Notes under the pieces: generated by a model
Database searches by the model: none
The model's input: only the letters and a program-made list of their open reading frames with translations
Told to the model about the DNA's origin: nothing
Origin: an uncultured Alphaproteobacteria bacterium
Lineage (GTDB): Bacteria; Pseudomonadota; Alphaproteobacteria; Rs-D84
Length of the DNA: 64,000 nt
Assembly (NCBI GenBank): GCA_934232895.1
Contig: CAKQGH010000001.1
Span: 62,001 to 126,000 of the forward strand
Reading direction: 5' to 3'
Translations under genes and position numbers: made by a program
Shown here: positions 24,058 through 31,847 of the stretch, in pieces
Numbering within the stretch: the stretch's first letter is position 1
Layout: every line of letters begins with the position of its first letter

Positions 24058-24804
24058 TTAATAATCAATGATACACCCGAACAGCACCGCGAAAAAGAAG
24101 CACACACTGCCCCCAATTACAAACAGATGCCATATTGCATGTGAAAACTTTAACCGACGCCACAGATAGAATATCACCCCCACCGAATATGACAGGCCCC
24201 CCGCCAAAATAAACCACATACCGCGCGCCGGGATATATTTTATCATTGCCGGCAAAATAAACAGCAATGTCCACCCCATCACCAGATACAGCAATACCAT
24301 CCATTTTGGCTGCTGCTTTGGATTACGGATTTTCATAACCGCCCCAAATATCACGATTGCCCACAGAATGCCAAACACCGTCCATCCAATTGGACCGCGC
24401 AAATTTACCAACATAAACGGCGTGTATGTGCCGGCAATCAACGCATAGATGGCGACGCTGTCCCAGACCTCGAAAAAACACTCGCCCGGTTTGCCGATTG
24501 TCGCGTGACACATTGTTGACCCGAAATACAGTGTAAACATGGTCAGGCCAAAAATCGCACATGATACAATCGCCCATGCGTTGCCCGCCAATGCGGCGTA
24601 AACAACCAACAGTGTCAGCCCCGCAATCGCCAGTCCGATACCAATCCCATGGGTCAGGATGTTCAAAACCTCTTCACATTTTGTGCTGGGGCGTTCCCAA
24701 CGGAACAATCCCGTTGCGCGCAATATGCGCAACAAGCGCCCCCCACGTGCATCGCGTTTAACTTGCTTTACCTCGGTCCGTGAATGTTTTTTTGTTTTAA
24801 CCAT
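24058..24804 (-). CDS. hemolysin III family protein (PAQR/adiponectin-receptor superfamily)
   Basis: A 248-residue protein with seven TM helices. Family motifs: EEVLNILTHGIGIGLAI (N-terminal E..N..TH), YFGSTMCHA (S...H), DSVAIYALIAGTYTPF (D...I...G.YTP) and the C-terminal SHAIWHLFVIGG (H..WH). The conserved His and Asp form a metal site suspected of hydrolase activity. The true role in bacteria is unclear. The first codons overlap gltX by 8 nt, and the gltX end supplies GGAGGT as ribosome-binding site. Confidence 0.9.
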   Translation of the reverse strand: MVKTKKHSRTEVKQVKRDARGGRLLRILRATGLFRWERPSTKCEEVLNILTHGIGIGLAIAGLTLLVVYAALAGNAWAIVSCAIFGLTMFTLYFGSTMCHATIGKPGECFFEVWDSVAIYALIAGTYTPFMLVNLRGPIGWTVFGILWAIVIFGAVMKIRNPKQQPKWMVLLYLVMGWTLLFILPAMIKYIPARGMWFILAGGLSYSVGVIFYLWRRLKFSHAIWHLFVIGGSVCFFFAVLFGCIIDY

Positions 24805-26377
24805 TTATAACCTCCGCTATTCTTTGTTTAACCATATCGCCCCCCATCACGTGCATGACCGAATACAGGTCTGGCGTATTTGTACGCCCGGTCACCGCCA
24901 CGCGCAGGTTCATTGCAACATCGCCATTTTTAACGCCGGCGTCCGTTGCAATTGCGACAATTTTATTCCACCATGTGTCCTTGTCATCGGTTGCATCATA
25001 CGTTGCCAAAAACGCCGACAACAAATCACGATTGAATTCAAATTCAGTGTTTTTATGATATAACGTGGGCCAGAAATATGCAACCTCGCCCAGTGTTTGA
25101 CGCCACGTGATAAAATCCTTGCGAATGCGTTTTGGGTTATCGCGTTCAATTCCCAAAACCGCCGCCAGGTAATCGGTATCCGCAACTTGCATTTTATGGT
25201 TATCATCACCATATTCATTTGCCCACGCAACGACATGCGCCACCAAATCCGCAACCGGCAATGTCGCAATATATTCGCGCGCCCACCACTCTAATTTTTT
25301 CATATCAAACAGCGCGCCGGAAATAGGAATCTTTTTCACGCGCAGTGGATACTGCCAAATTGATGATACCTGGCCCTTGGCTTTGGACTCTTCATATCCC
25401 GACGCGGCGATATTGCCCAGGTATTCCAGCACCGCCGCCGTTGGCCAGCCATCTTGCAGAAAGAACGCAACATTAGCCTCGGGATCTTTACGCTTGGACA
25501 GTTTACGCTGTTTACCGGTTTCACTATCAATTTTATCAATTGTTGATGTATGAATATACATCGGTGGCGTCCACCCCATCATGCGGAATAATTGTGCATG
25601 CAACGGAAATGACGGCAACCATTCTTCGCCACGAACAACGTGCGTTGTGCGCATAAAGTGGTCGTCAACCAAGTGCGCGAAATGATATGTCGGTAATCTG
25701 TCGTTTGATTTAATCAAAACAATATCTTCGTTATTTTCCGGGAATCCAATTGAACCACGTACCGCATCTTTACAGAAAATACGTTTTGACGGGTCGCCGG
25801 TTGAATATAAACGAATCGTTGGAACCTCACCATTGTCAAGATGCGCGATAATTTCATCGTCTGTTAAATCACGGTCGCGTGCAAATTCACCATAAATACC
25901 GGTTGCAAAACCGGCCGCCTTTTGATTTGCACGGATTTGTTCCATATCGTCCGCGGTCAAAAAGCACGGATATGCCAACCCACGCGCCAGTAAATCTGCC
26001 GCCACACTGTGGTAGATATCACGACGCTGGGACTGGTAATACGGGCCATATTCCGGGACATCGTTATATTCCAAACCAAAACGATGCATTGAATCAACGA
26101 TGATATCAACGGCGGACGCAACCTCGCGCTTGGTGTCTGTATCTTCGATGCGCAGCATAAACACACCGCCCGTATCACGCGCCAACTTGCAATCAACCAG
26201 TGCGCCATAAAGTCCCCCCAAATGCATAAATCCCGTGGGGCTGGGTGCGAAACGCGTTACGAACGCACCATCTGGCAAATTGCGCAGCGGGAATTTCTGT
26301 TCCAATTCATCCAGCGTATATTTCGGTGCCGCGCCCAATACGCGTGCGATTAAATCTGATGATAAACCATGTCTCAT
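24797..26377 (-). CDS. gltX: glutamate--tRNA ligase
   Basis: A 526-residue class I synthetase. The HIGH region is FAPSPTGFMHLGGLYGAL (residues about 43-60), followed by LRIEDTD, DRLPTYHFAHLVDDH, VVRGEEWL, and KMSKS as KLSKRKD. It charges tRNA-Glu, and perhaps tRNA-Gln in alphaproteobacteria, which use the indirect amidation route. The first 40 residues are an extension not seen in all GltX proteins. Divergent from trmB, with 47 nt between the start codons. Confidence 0.96.
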   Translation of the reverse strand: MRHGLSSDLIARVLGAAPKYTLDELEQKFPLRNLPDGAFVTRFAPSPTGFMHLGGLYGALVDCKLARDTGGVFMLRIEDTDTKREVASAVDIIVDSMHRFGLEYNDVPEYGPYYQSQRRDIYHSVAADLLARGLAYPCFLTADDMEQIRANQKAAGFATGIYGEFARDRDLTDDEIIAHLDNGEVPTIRLYSTGDPSKRIFCKDAVRGSIGFPENNEDIVLIKSNDRLPTYHFAHLVDDHFMRTTHVVRGEEWLPSFPLHAQLFRMMGWTPPMYIHTSTIDKIDSETGKQRKLSKRKDPEANVAFFLQDGWPTAAVLEYLGNIAASGYEESKAKGQVSSIWQYPLRVKKIPISGALFDMKKLEWWAREYIATLPVADLVAHVVAWANEYGDDNHKMQVADTDYLAAVLGIERDNPKRIRKDFITWRQTLGEVAYFWPTLYHKNTEFEFNRDLLSAFLATYDATDDKDTWWNKIVAIATDAGVKNGDVAMNLRVAVTGRTNTPDLYSVMHVMGGDMVKQRIAEVING

Positions 26378-26424
26378 ATCTATTTTACCTTGTTTTATAC
26401 TATATGGGATTCTATACTAAATAT

Positions 26425-27063
26425 ATGGAAAAACAAGAAATAAGAACTTTTGGTCGCCGGCATGGCAAAAAACTGTCCGCACGCAAGCAATACTTGCTGG
26501 GCAATGTTTTGCCGGCAATTACCGCAAAAAACGACGAAAATGCCGGGGATTTTAATATTCTGGAAATTGGGTTTGGCGCGGGCGAACACGTGCGCAGCCT
26601 GGCGCGCAAAAACCCAGACGCCACAATTATCGGGGCCGAACCATTTGTAAATGGTGTTGCGGCATTGCTGGGCGCAATGACGGACGACAAGACAAACGAA
26701 TTTTTACCCGAATACAAAAACATCCGTATTTATCCGGACGATGTGCGCGATTTCCTGCGCGCGGGCAATATGGAATTTCGCCAGATTTGGGTCCTGCACC
26801 CCGACCCCTGGCCCAAGGCAAAACATGAAAAACGTCGCCTGTTGCAACGCGAATTCATTGAAATGTTGGCATCGCGCCTGACCGACGATGGTGAAATTAT
26901 CATCGGCACCGACCACTGGGGATATTATGATTGGATTATTGACCAGGTGTCACAAACGCGGTTGAATATGACCGTGCCCGACATCGCAACAATTCAAACC
27001 CGGTACCAGCATAAAAATATGGCGGAAACAGACGCACCAAAATATCTGGTTATTACCCGATAA
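26425..27063 (+). CDS. trmB: tRNA (guanine-N7-)-methyltransferase TrmB
   Basis: A 212-residue SAM enzyme forming m7G46 in tRNA. Motifs: RTFGRRHGKKLS (N-terminal R..GR), ILEIGFGAGEHV (SAM loop), GAEPFVNG, and WVLHPDPWPKAKHEKRRLLQREF, which is diagnostic of TrmB. IGTDHWGYYDW near the end carries the conserved TD. The start is placed at ATG 26425, as upstream codons overlap the gltX promoter and do not match the family. The 3' end overlaps the convergent unknown gene by 11 nt. Confidence 0.95.
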   Translation: MEKQEIRTFGRRHGKKLSARKQYLLGNVLPAITAKNDENAGDFNILEIGFGAGEHVRSLARKNPDATIIGAEPFVNGVAALLGAMTDDKTNEFLPEYKNIRIYPDDVRDFLRAGNMEFRQIWVLHPDPWPKAKHEKRRLLQREFIEMLASRLTDDGEIIIGTDHWGYYDWIIDQVSQTRLNMTVPDIATIQTRYQHKNMAETDAPKYLVITR

Positions 27064-27730
27064 AAAATTTCATATTATTGGCCAGTTTTGGCTGCACCGC
27101 TGTAATCAATCGCATTGTTTGATCAATGCGGAGTTCGTTTGTGCCGAACACAAAATGAATATCACCATGCCACGCATCATCCCACGCACCAAGCAACCCA
27201 TACAATCGCCCAACAAAATCAGATTTATTGCCCACATCGCGCGGAAACGCCAACAGCAATGAATTTGCCCCGCATGCCCGCAATGCATCAAACAATGCAA
27301 CATAATCAGACGGATTTATTTCATTTATATCCAACCCAATTGATAATTTTTTATTAAAAAATAAATCACTGCGAATAGGCGCGATACATTTAACAAAAAC
27401 CGCCAGGTCATTATAGCGCATAAATACCTGGGCCGTATCGGCACCATATTTGAATGCCGTTGTAATTTGCGATGACACATCTGATATATCATCGGCCACC
27501 AATCCAGAATCGCGTGCCGGCAAATAAAACCGGGCCGATATTTTTATCGGTGTTTTTTCCAACCATGGCCAAACTGTTTTAACCTGTTCGGGCGATACGG
27601 CCACATCCGTTATTCCACGCGATGCGGCAATTTCCATCATGGCCGCCAAATCGGTATCGTCAACATCACTGGCACACCACAGGGCCGCCGCATCGGCCAA
27701 TTCATCAAAAATGTCATCCGTATCCATCAT
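27053..27730 (-). CDS. conserved hypothetical protein, possibly TIM-barrel
   Basis: A 225-residue soluble protein. Alternating strand/helix units (ITDVAVSP, ISARFYLPA, AQVFMRYNDLAVFVKCI, LSIGLDINE, ANSLLLAFPRDVG, IHFVFGTN) suggest a (beta/alpha) barrel, perhaps distantly aldolase- or epimerase-like. No catalytic signature is recognised. The N-terminus is acidic (MDTDDIFDELADAAALW). It is divergent from the gene at 27774 and convergent with trmB. Function unknown. Confidence 0.6.
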   Translation of the reverse strand: MMDTDDIFDELADAAALWCASDVDDTDLAAMMEIAASRGITDVAVSPEQVKTVWPWLEKTPIKISARFYLPARDSGLVADDISDVSSQITTAFKYGADTAQVFMRYNDLAVFVKCIAPIRSDLFFNKKLSIGLDINEINPSDYVALFDALRACGANSLLLAFPRDVGNKSDFVGRLYGLLGAWDDAWHGDIHFVFGTNELRIDQTMRLITAVQPKLANNMKFFIG

Positions 27731-27758
27731 TGCACTTTTTACTTTATCACAAATGTGG

Positions 27759-27764
27759 TATAAT
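27759..27764 (+). promoter_or_regulatory. -10 box suggesting a leaderless transcript
   Basis: TATAAT ends only 9 nt before the ATG at 27774, so the transcript would start at or within a few bases of the start codon. The -35 region is T-rich and weak. Confidence 0.45.
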
Positions 27765-27773
27765 TAAAACGAA

Positions 27774-28667
27774 ATGAGAAATAAAATTGACAACATTTTA
27801 TTGGGCCTGTTGTGGCTGTTGGCCATGACACTGGTCGCGTGCTTTTGGTTTAACACCAAATTTGGATTCAACCTGTTTTCTGCGGCGCATTGGCAATATT
27901 TATCATATATGCAGGTTGCCCAAACGCCGGTTCGGCCCGTGTTCTATGTTTCTTTGGTAATATTTGCGTTTATTATGCTGTTTGGTCTGTATCTGATTGT
28001 GCGGCCACGGCGTCGCAAAATACATCTGGCAACAAAACCGGCACCGCGTATGGTCACACCGGTGACACATGGCGCGCCATTACCCGACCCGATTGTTGCA
28101 CCAAACCGCCCCACCCCGGCAACGACCGAAACGCGCCCAACAACGCCACAACCCACACCACAAATGACGCGACCACGTGCATTGGTGACATCAACATTCC
28201 GCCCCCTGCAAACGCCGCAAAATATTGTCCAGGCGCCCCAAAATAATTCCGAACACAACCGTGCGGAAATTATGAAAATATTTGAATCAAACGGATACAC
28301 GGTTAAAAAGACCACATCCATTGCCGGTGTTCGCCCCGATGTTTTGGCAATTGGCACAAATGAAACATTGTGGATTGGCGCGACCGACATTGATACCGTC
28401 GATTTGCGGCACGCCATGGATAAACTGGCACGCGTATTTGCCGATACGTTGGATGACATTTATATAAACATAAACGGTTTTGTAATTGCAGCGCGCGACG
28501 CGGCCACGAACACATCGGACGATATATTGATGTTTGCATCGATTGATGAATTGCGTGAATATATGGCGGCACATCGCAACCCACCACCCGCCGCCGATGA
28601 TGTGGAAAATTTTGACGCATATTCTGAATACATAGACACCGTTATAAATTACATAGGTAAAATCTGA
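27774..28667 (+). CDS. two-TM protein with C-terminal nuclease-like domain, unknown function
   Basis: A 297-residue protein: TM1 (ILLGLLWLLAMTLVACFWF), a periplasmic loop, TM2 (FYVSLVIFAFIMLFGLYLIV), a basic stop-transfer RPRRRK, a Pro/Thr-rich linker (residues about 85-165), then a compact C-terminal domain. NRAEIMKIFESNGYTVKKT... VRPDVLAIG...TLWIGATD has the order expected of restriction-endonuclease-like folds (helix, strand, D, strand), but a full D-(D/E)xK triad is not clear. First of four plus-strand genes with no known names. Confidence 0.5.
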   Translation: MRNKIDNILLGLLWLLAMTLVACFWFNTKFGFNLFSAAHWQYLSYMQVAQTPVRPVFYVSLVIFAFIMLFGLYLIVRPRRRKIHLATKPAPRMVTPVTHGAPLPDPIVAPNRPTPATTETRPTTPQPTPQMTRPRALVTSTFRPLQTPQNIVQAPQNNSEHNRAEIMKIFESNGYTVKKTTSIAGVRPDVLAIGTNETLWIGATDIDTVDLRHAMDKLARVFADTLDDIYININGFVIAARDAATNTSDDILMFASIDELREYMAAHRNPPPAADDVENFDAYSEYIDTVINYIGKI

Positions 28668-28668
28668 T

Positions 28669-29175
28669 ATGCAATGGTCCATGGAAACGGCCCAGCGCCG
28701 AATGCGTGAAATGAATATGGATGATGTTCCGTTGATTTGCCATCGTCCGATTGCTGCACGCGTTGATGCCGATTGGTTTGCAAAATATAAAAATCTGGTG
28801 CGACGGTTTATGGAATCATTATCTGATTCGGTGGACAGTTTGGCATTTATGAACCTGACCCAGGATGAATTTATGGGACTGTTGATGGGACGGCGTATGC
28901 CTGAAAATATGTCTGTTCGGTTTCGCGTACCATTGGTTTGGGGTGGCGCATTGGATACAGAAAATTTATTTATGTGCCAAACATTCCCACATGCGCACAA
29001 TATGGACAGGTTTATAATCGAACAATCTGGCAATGATATGATTTGGTTGCCCAACCCCACGAAAAAGGTATATGTCCCCGCGCACACAGGTGGCGGTGGC
29101 GATGGCGGAAATGCAACCGAGGATCGCCTGGCCCAGATGGCGGCCCAAATTGCCGAATCACGCGGCATGGAATAA
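28669..29175 (+). CDS. hypothetical protein
   Basis: A 168-residue soluble protein starting 1 nt after the upstream stop, so translationally coupled. Features: FMESLSDSVDSLAFMNLTQDEFMGLLMGRRMPENM, a helical part, then FRVPLVWGGALDTENLFM and FIIEQSGNDMIWLPN with two His and one Cys that could bind metal, and a glycine-rich spacer (HTGGGGDGG) before a C-terminal helix. The DTENLF and KVYVPAH segments could be a degenerate HNH-type core, but this is weak. Not recognised. Confidence 0.5.
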   Translation: MQWSMETAQRRMREMNMDDVPLICHRPIAARVDADWFAKYKNLVRRFMESLSDSVDSLAFMNLTQDEFMGLLMGRRMPENMSVRFRVPLVWGGALDTENLFMCQTFPHAHNMDRFIIEQSGNDMIWLPNPTKKVYVPAHTGGGGDGGNATEDRLAQMAAQIAESRGME

Positions 29176-29191
29176 AAATGGATAAATTGCA

Positions 29192-29626
29192 ATGACAACA
29201 ATCGAATTTTTATCCGCAATAAAATCACGCGGTGGCGTTTATGGCCCCGCCGCATCGCATGGGGCGGTAATGTTGGCAAACACGGCATTACAGAATATGC
29301 GCGCAGCAATGTTGCCGGCATTTATCATTGATTTGTATAGATACGCTGGCACAATAAATTTGGGCAACGGGTATATATTCGGTGTGGCAGAATTCGCACG
29401 TGGCACAAAATTCCCGGTTCCAGATATAGTGCAAATAAATCGCGAATTATCGGCAATAAAAAAATTACGCGGATTGACGGTTTTCGGCCGGAACGACCTG
29501 TTTTGGTTTGCATTTGACAGTTTCGGCACATGTGTTATGCTGGACAACCTGAATTTATCGGTATTGCGCAAATATGACGACCCGTTCCGCGCAATGTCCG
29601 ATTGTTTAATTGCTGGGAAAATATAA
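29192..29626 (+). CDS. SUKH/SMI1-KNR4-like protein (tentative)
   Basis: A 144-residue protein. LPAFIIDLYRYAGTINLGNGYIFGVAEF...LTVFGRNDLFWFAFDSFG, followed by LSVLRKYDDPFRAMSDCLI, follows the SUKH pattern of hydrophobic strands with a central G and F/W-rich core (YrhA-type). SUKH proteins are often immunity proteins against polymorphic toxins; no toxin gene is visible here. Third gene of the cluster; it ends 1 nt before the RHH gene. Confidence 0.4.
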   Translation: MTTIEFLSAIKSRGGVYGPAASHGAVMLANTALQNMRAAMLPAFIIDLYRYAGTINLGNGYIFGVAEFARGTKFPVPDIVQINRELSAIKKLRGLTVFGRNDLFWFAFDSFGTCVMLDNLNLSVLRKYDDPFRAMSDCLIAGKI

Positions 29627-29627
29627 A

Positions 29628-29825
29628 ATGAAAAAGTTATCTGTATCGCTGTCTGGCCATCATACCAGTATTTCACTGGAATCAGAATTTATTGACGCGC
29701 TGCGCGAAATTGCAACGCGCCACAATACAACCGTCGGCGCAATAATAAATCAAATTGACCAAAGCCGTGAAACACAAAATTTATCATCGGCAATACGCAT
29801 TTGGGTGTTAAAAAATTATCATTAA
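29628..29825 (+). CDS. RHH_4 ribbon-helix-helix protein
   Basis: A 65-residue protein matching the alphaproteobacterial RHH_4 family: a strand KKLSVSLSGHHTSISLESEF, helix IDALREIATRHN, turn TTVGAIINQID, and the tail NLSSAIRIWVLKNY. Usually a DNA-binding regulator of unknown target. The start at ATG 29628 has GGGAAA upstream. It is the last gene before a terminator and may regulate the cluster. Confidence 0.82.
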   Translation: MKKLSVSLSGHHTSISLESEFIDALREIATRHNTTVGAIINQIDQSRETQNLSSAIRIWVLKNYH

Positions 29826-29853
29826 AAAAATACCGATGTTTACCGGTATTTTT
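29826..29853. terminator. bidirectional terminator
   Basis: Stem AAAATACCG / CGGTATTTT (29827-29835 with 29844-29852), 8-nt loop, A- and T-tracts on both sides, between the convergent RHH_4 gene and ybeY-lnt. Confidence 0.83.
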
Positions 29854-31840
29854 TATCAAAATAAATTGCGCAAATACATGCAAACGCCAATATGATTATC
29901 ATCATACCATCACGACCAATATATCGATATGGCGTTTTGTGCGCGCCCCACACCAAACCATCAATCGCGCCAACCGCACCAACATCCATTTGTGCAATAA
30001 CATCACCGTCCGCACCAACAAATGCACTGATTCCAGAATAGTTTGCACGCACAACCGGCAAACCACTTTCAATTGCATATCGGCGCACCATATCCAGATG
30101 TTGATATGTGCCGGGTGTCGTGCCGAACCAATTATCATTTGTAATATTCACAATTGCATCTGGATTTGCCCCACGCGGCACCAATGAATCGGTAAATATA
30201 ATTTCATAACAAATTGCCGGCACAAAATTGAATTCACCATGTGGCAATCCAATCGCTATCATGCGCGGCCCGGCGCCAGCCGACAAATCTGCGGGCGATG
30301 GCATTATACCAAATGGACTGTATTCACCAAATGGTACCAGATGTGATTTATTATAAATGTCGCCGGCACGCCCCGCCCCATTTGCAATAATCATTGAATT
30401 ATAAACATTGCCATTTGCAATTGATGTTGCGCCAATAATCATCGCACGCCCCAGCGCGCCCGCCATTGGAATGCTATCATCAACCATGGCGAACGGATAT
30501 GTGGTTTCTGGGAAAACCACCAAATCTGGGTTTCCAGTATCCGCCGCCAGCGTCAACAAAACATCTATGTTTTGTTCGGCTTGTTTTATTCTGTCGTCGC
30601 GGGATGAATATTGTATTTTTGTTGATTGCGATTGGGCGGGTTGAACAATTCTGATTATATTTGATTTGGATTCCGCGCCAACATCCGCCATGCGCATATT
30701 GTGCGCACCATATATTCCGCCACATACACCCAGTGCGGTAAAAATCACCATTGGCATAAATATGCGACGACAACGCAAAAATTCAACCACGCCAGCGATG
30801 AGTCCAATAATTATAAACGTCAATCCCAACGCACCCCACAGCGACATTGAATTTGCCACAACTGGAAATGGCAATGCCATATTTGCAATCGGATTCCACG
30901 GGAACCCCGTGGCCACCCATTCACGCATCCATAAAATAAATGTCCACACGCCTGCAAAAACAAATGGTCGCGCCGCCGGCATAACGCGCGACCGCGCCAC
31001 CAGCACAAATGGCCACACAAAAACCAACGCGCCGAACAGCGCCAAACCAATGACGGCTGGCACGGTCCATACCGCAAATTGCGATTGTAATTCAGGCACA
31101 ACATATATTGAATGGAGGGTCCACCAAAACATTGCCACACTGTATGCCGCGCCAAACGGAATTGCGCGCGCCCACAATTTCCAAACGCCACTGTGCGCCG
31201 CGTCGCGCGTCATCATCCAATACGCCGCGCCAATTGCAACTGCGGCGGGTGCCCATGCATAAAACGGTGCAAAACCCAATGCCGCAAATACACCGCACAA
31301 TGCCATCAATAAATATTGCGCCACACCATTTGGCCGAAAACGCAACCGCCCAAGTAATGAAAACAGCCGCGCACCGGGGCAACATTTTTCATTGTCGCAT
31401 ACGGCGCCCGCCTCACCAACATAGGGATTTTTATATCCCAATTTTTCCATAATTTTTATTTCCAACGGCTCCATAACGGCGGCCTGGGCATCGGTAATAT
31501 GGTCATACCCCATCAGGTGCAAAGTACCGTGCACCACCATGTGCGCCGTATGTTCAGCAACCGATATGTTTTCATCGGCGGCCTGGCGCGCAACGGTATC
31601 TAATGAAATATATATGTCACCCAACAATATTGGGTCACCCAATTCAAAAGACAAAACATTGGTCGGTTTATCAATGCCGCGATATTGCCGATTCAGTTCA
31701 TGGATTTCGGCATCGTTGGTCAGTGTGATTGAAACCTCGGCATTCTGGTATTTTGGGCCGGCCGCCGCACGCACGATTTTTTCAAAATCGATTTTATATT
31801 TTTTCCACCGCATATCATTATAATTTACATATACTTTCAT
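29840..31840 (-). CDS. ybeY-lnt: fusion of rRNA endoribonuclease YbeY and apolipoprotein N-acyltransferase Lnt
   Basis: About 666 residues in one uninterrupted frame. Residues about 1-150 are YbeY: YRGIDKPTNVLSFE and the zinc motif HGTLHLMGYDH; this RNase matures 16S rRNA. Residues about 165-666 are Lnt: six to eight TM helices, then a nitrilase domain with the catalytic Glu (VVFPETTYPF), Lys (YNKSHLVPFGEY) and Cys (AICYEIIF), which transfers the third acyl chain to lipoproteins. In many alphaproteobacteria the order is ybeY-corC-lnt; here corC is absent and the two flanking genes are joined by a short Cys-containing linker. ATG 31840 is preferred over 31864 (7 nt after the previous stop, AGGGGA upstream). 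Confidence 0.92.
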   Translation of the reverse strand: MKVYVNYNDMRWKKYKIDFEKIVRAAAGPKYQNAEVSITLTNDAEIHELNRQYRGIDKPTNVLSFELGDPILLGDIYISLDTVARQAADENISVAEHTAHMVVHGTLHLMGYDHITDAQAAVMEPLEIKIMEKLGYKNPYVGEAGAVCDNEKCCPGARLFSLLGRLRFRPNGVAQYLLMALCGVFAALGFAPFYAWAPAAVAIGAAYWMMTRDAAHSGVWKLWARAIPFGAAYSVAMFWWTLHSIYVVPELQSQFAVWTVPAVIGLALFGALVFVWPFVLVARSRVMPAARPFVFAGVWTFILWMREWVATGFPWNPIANMALPFPVVANSMSLWGALGLTFIIIGLIAGVVEFLRCRRIFMPMVIFTALGVCGGIYGAHNMRMADVGAESKSNIIRIVQPAQSQSTKIQYSSRDDRIKQAEQNIDVLLTLAADTGNPDLVVFPETTYPFAMVDDSIPMAGALGRAMIIGATSIANGNVYNSMIIANGAGRAGDIYNKSHLVPFGEYSPFGIMPSPADLSAGAGPRMIAIGLPHGEFNFVPAICYEIIFTDSLVPRGANPDAIVNITNDNWFGTTPGTYQHLDMVRRYAIESGLPVVRANYSGISAFVGADGDVIAQMDVGAVGAIDGLVWGAHKTPYRYIGRDGMMIIILAFACICAIYFDKKYR

Positions 31841-31847
31841 TTTAATA

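Noticed and set aside
28287..29321. 344-codon minus-strand frame across the 27.8-29.8 kb cluster
   Set aside because: It spans three coupled plus-strand genes and the composition (Cys/His/Arg-rich) is typical of antisense frames here.
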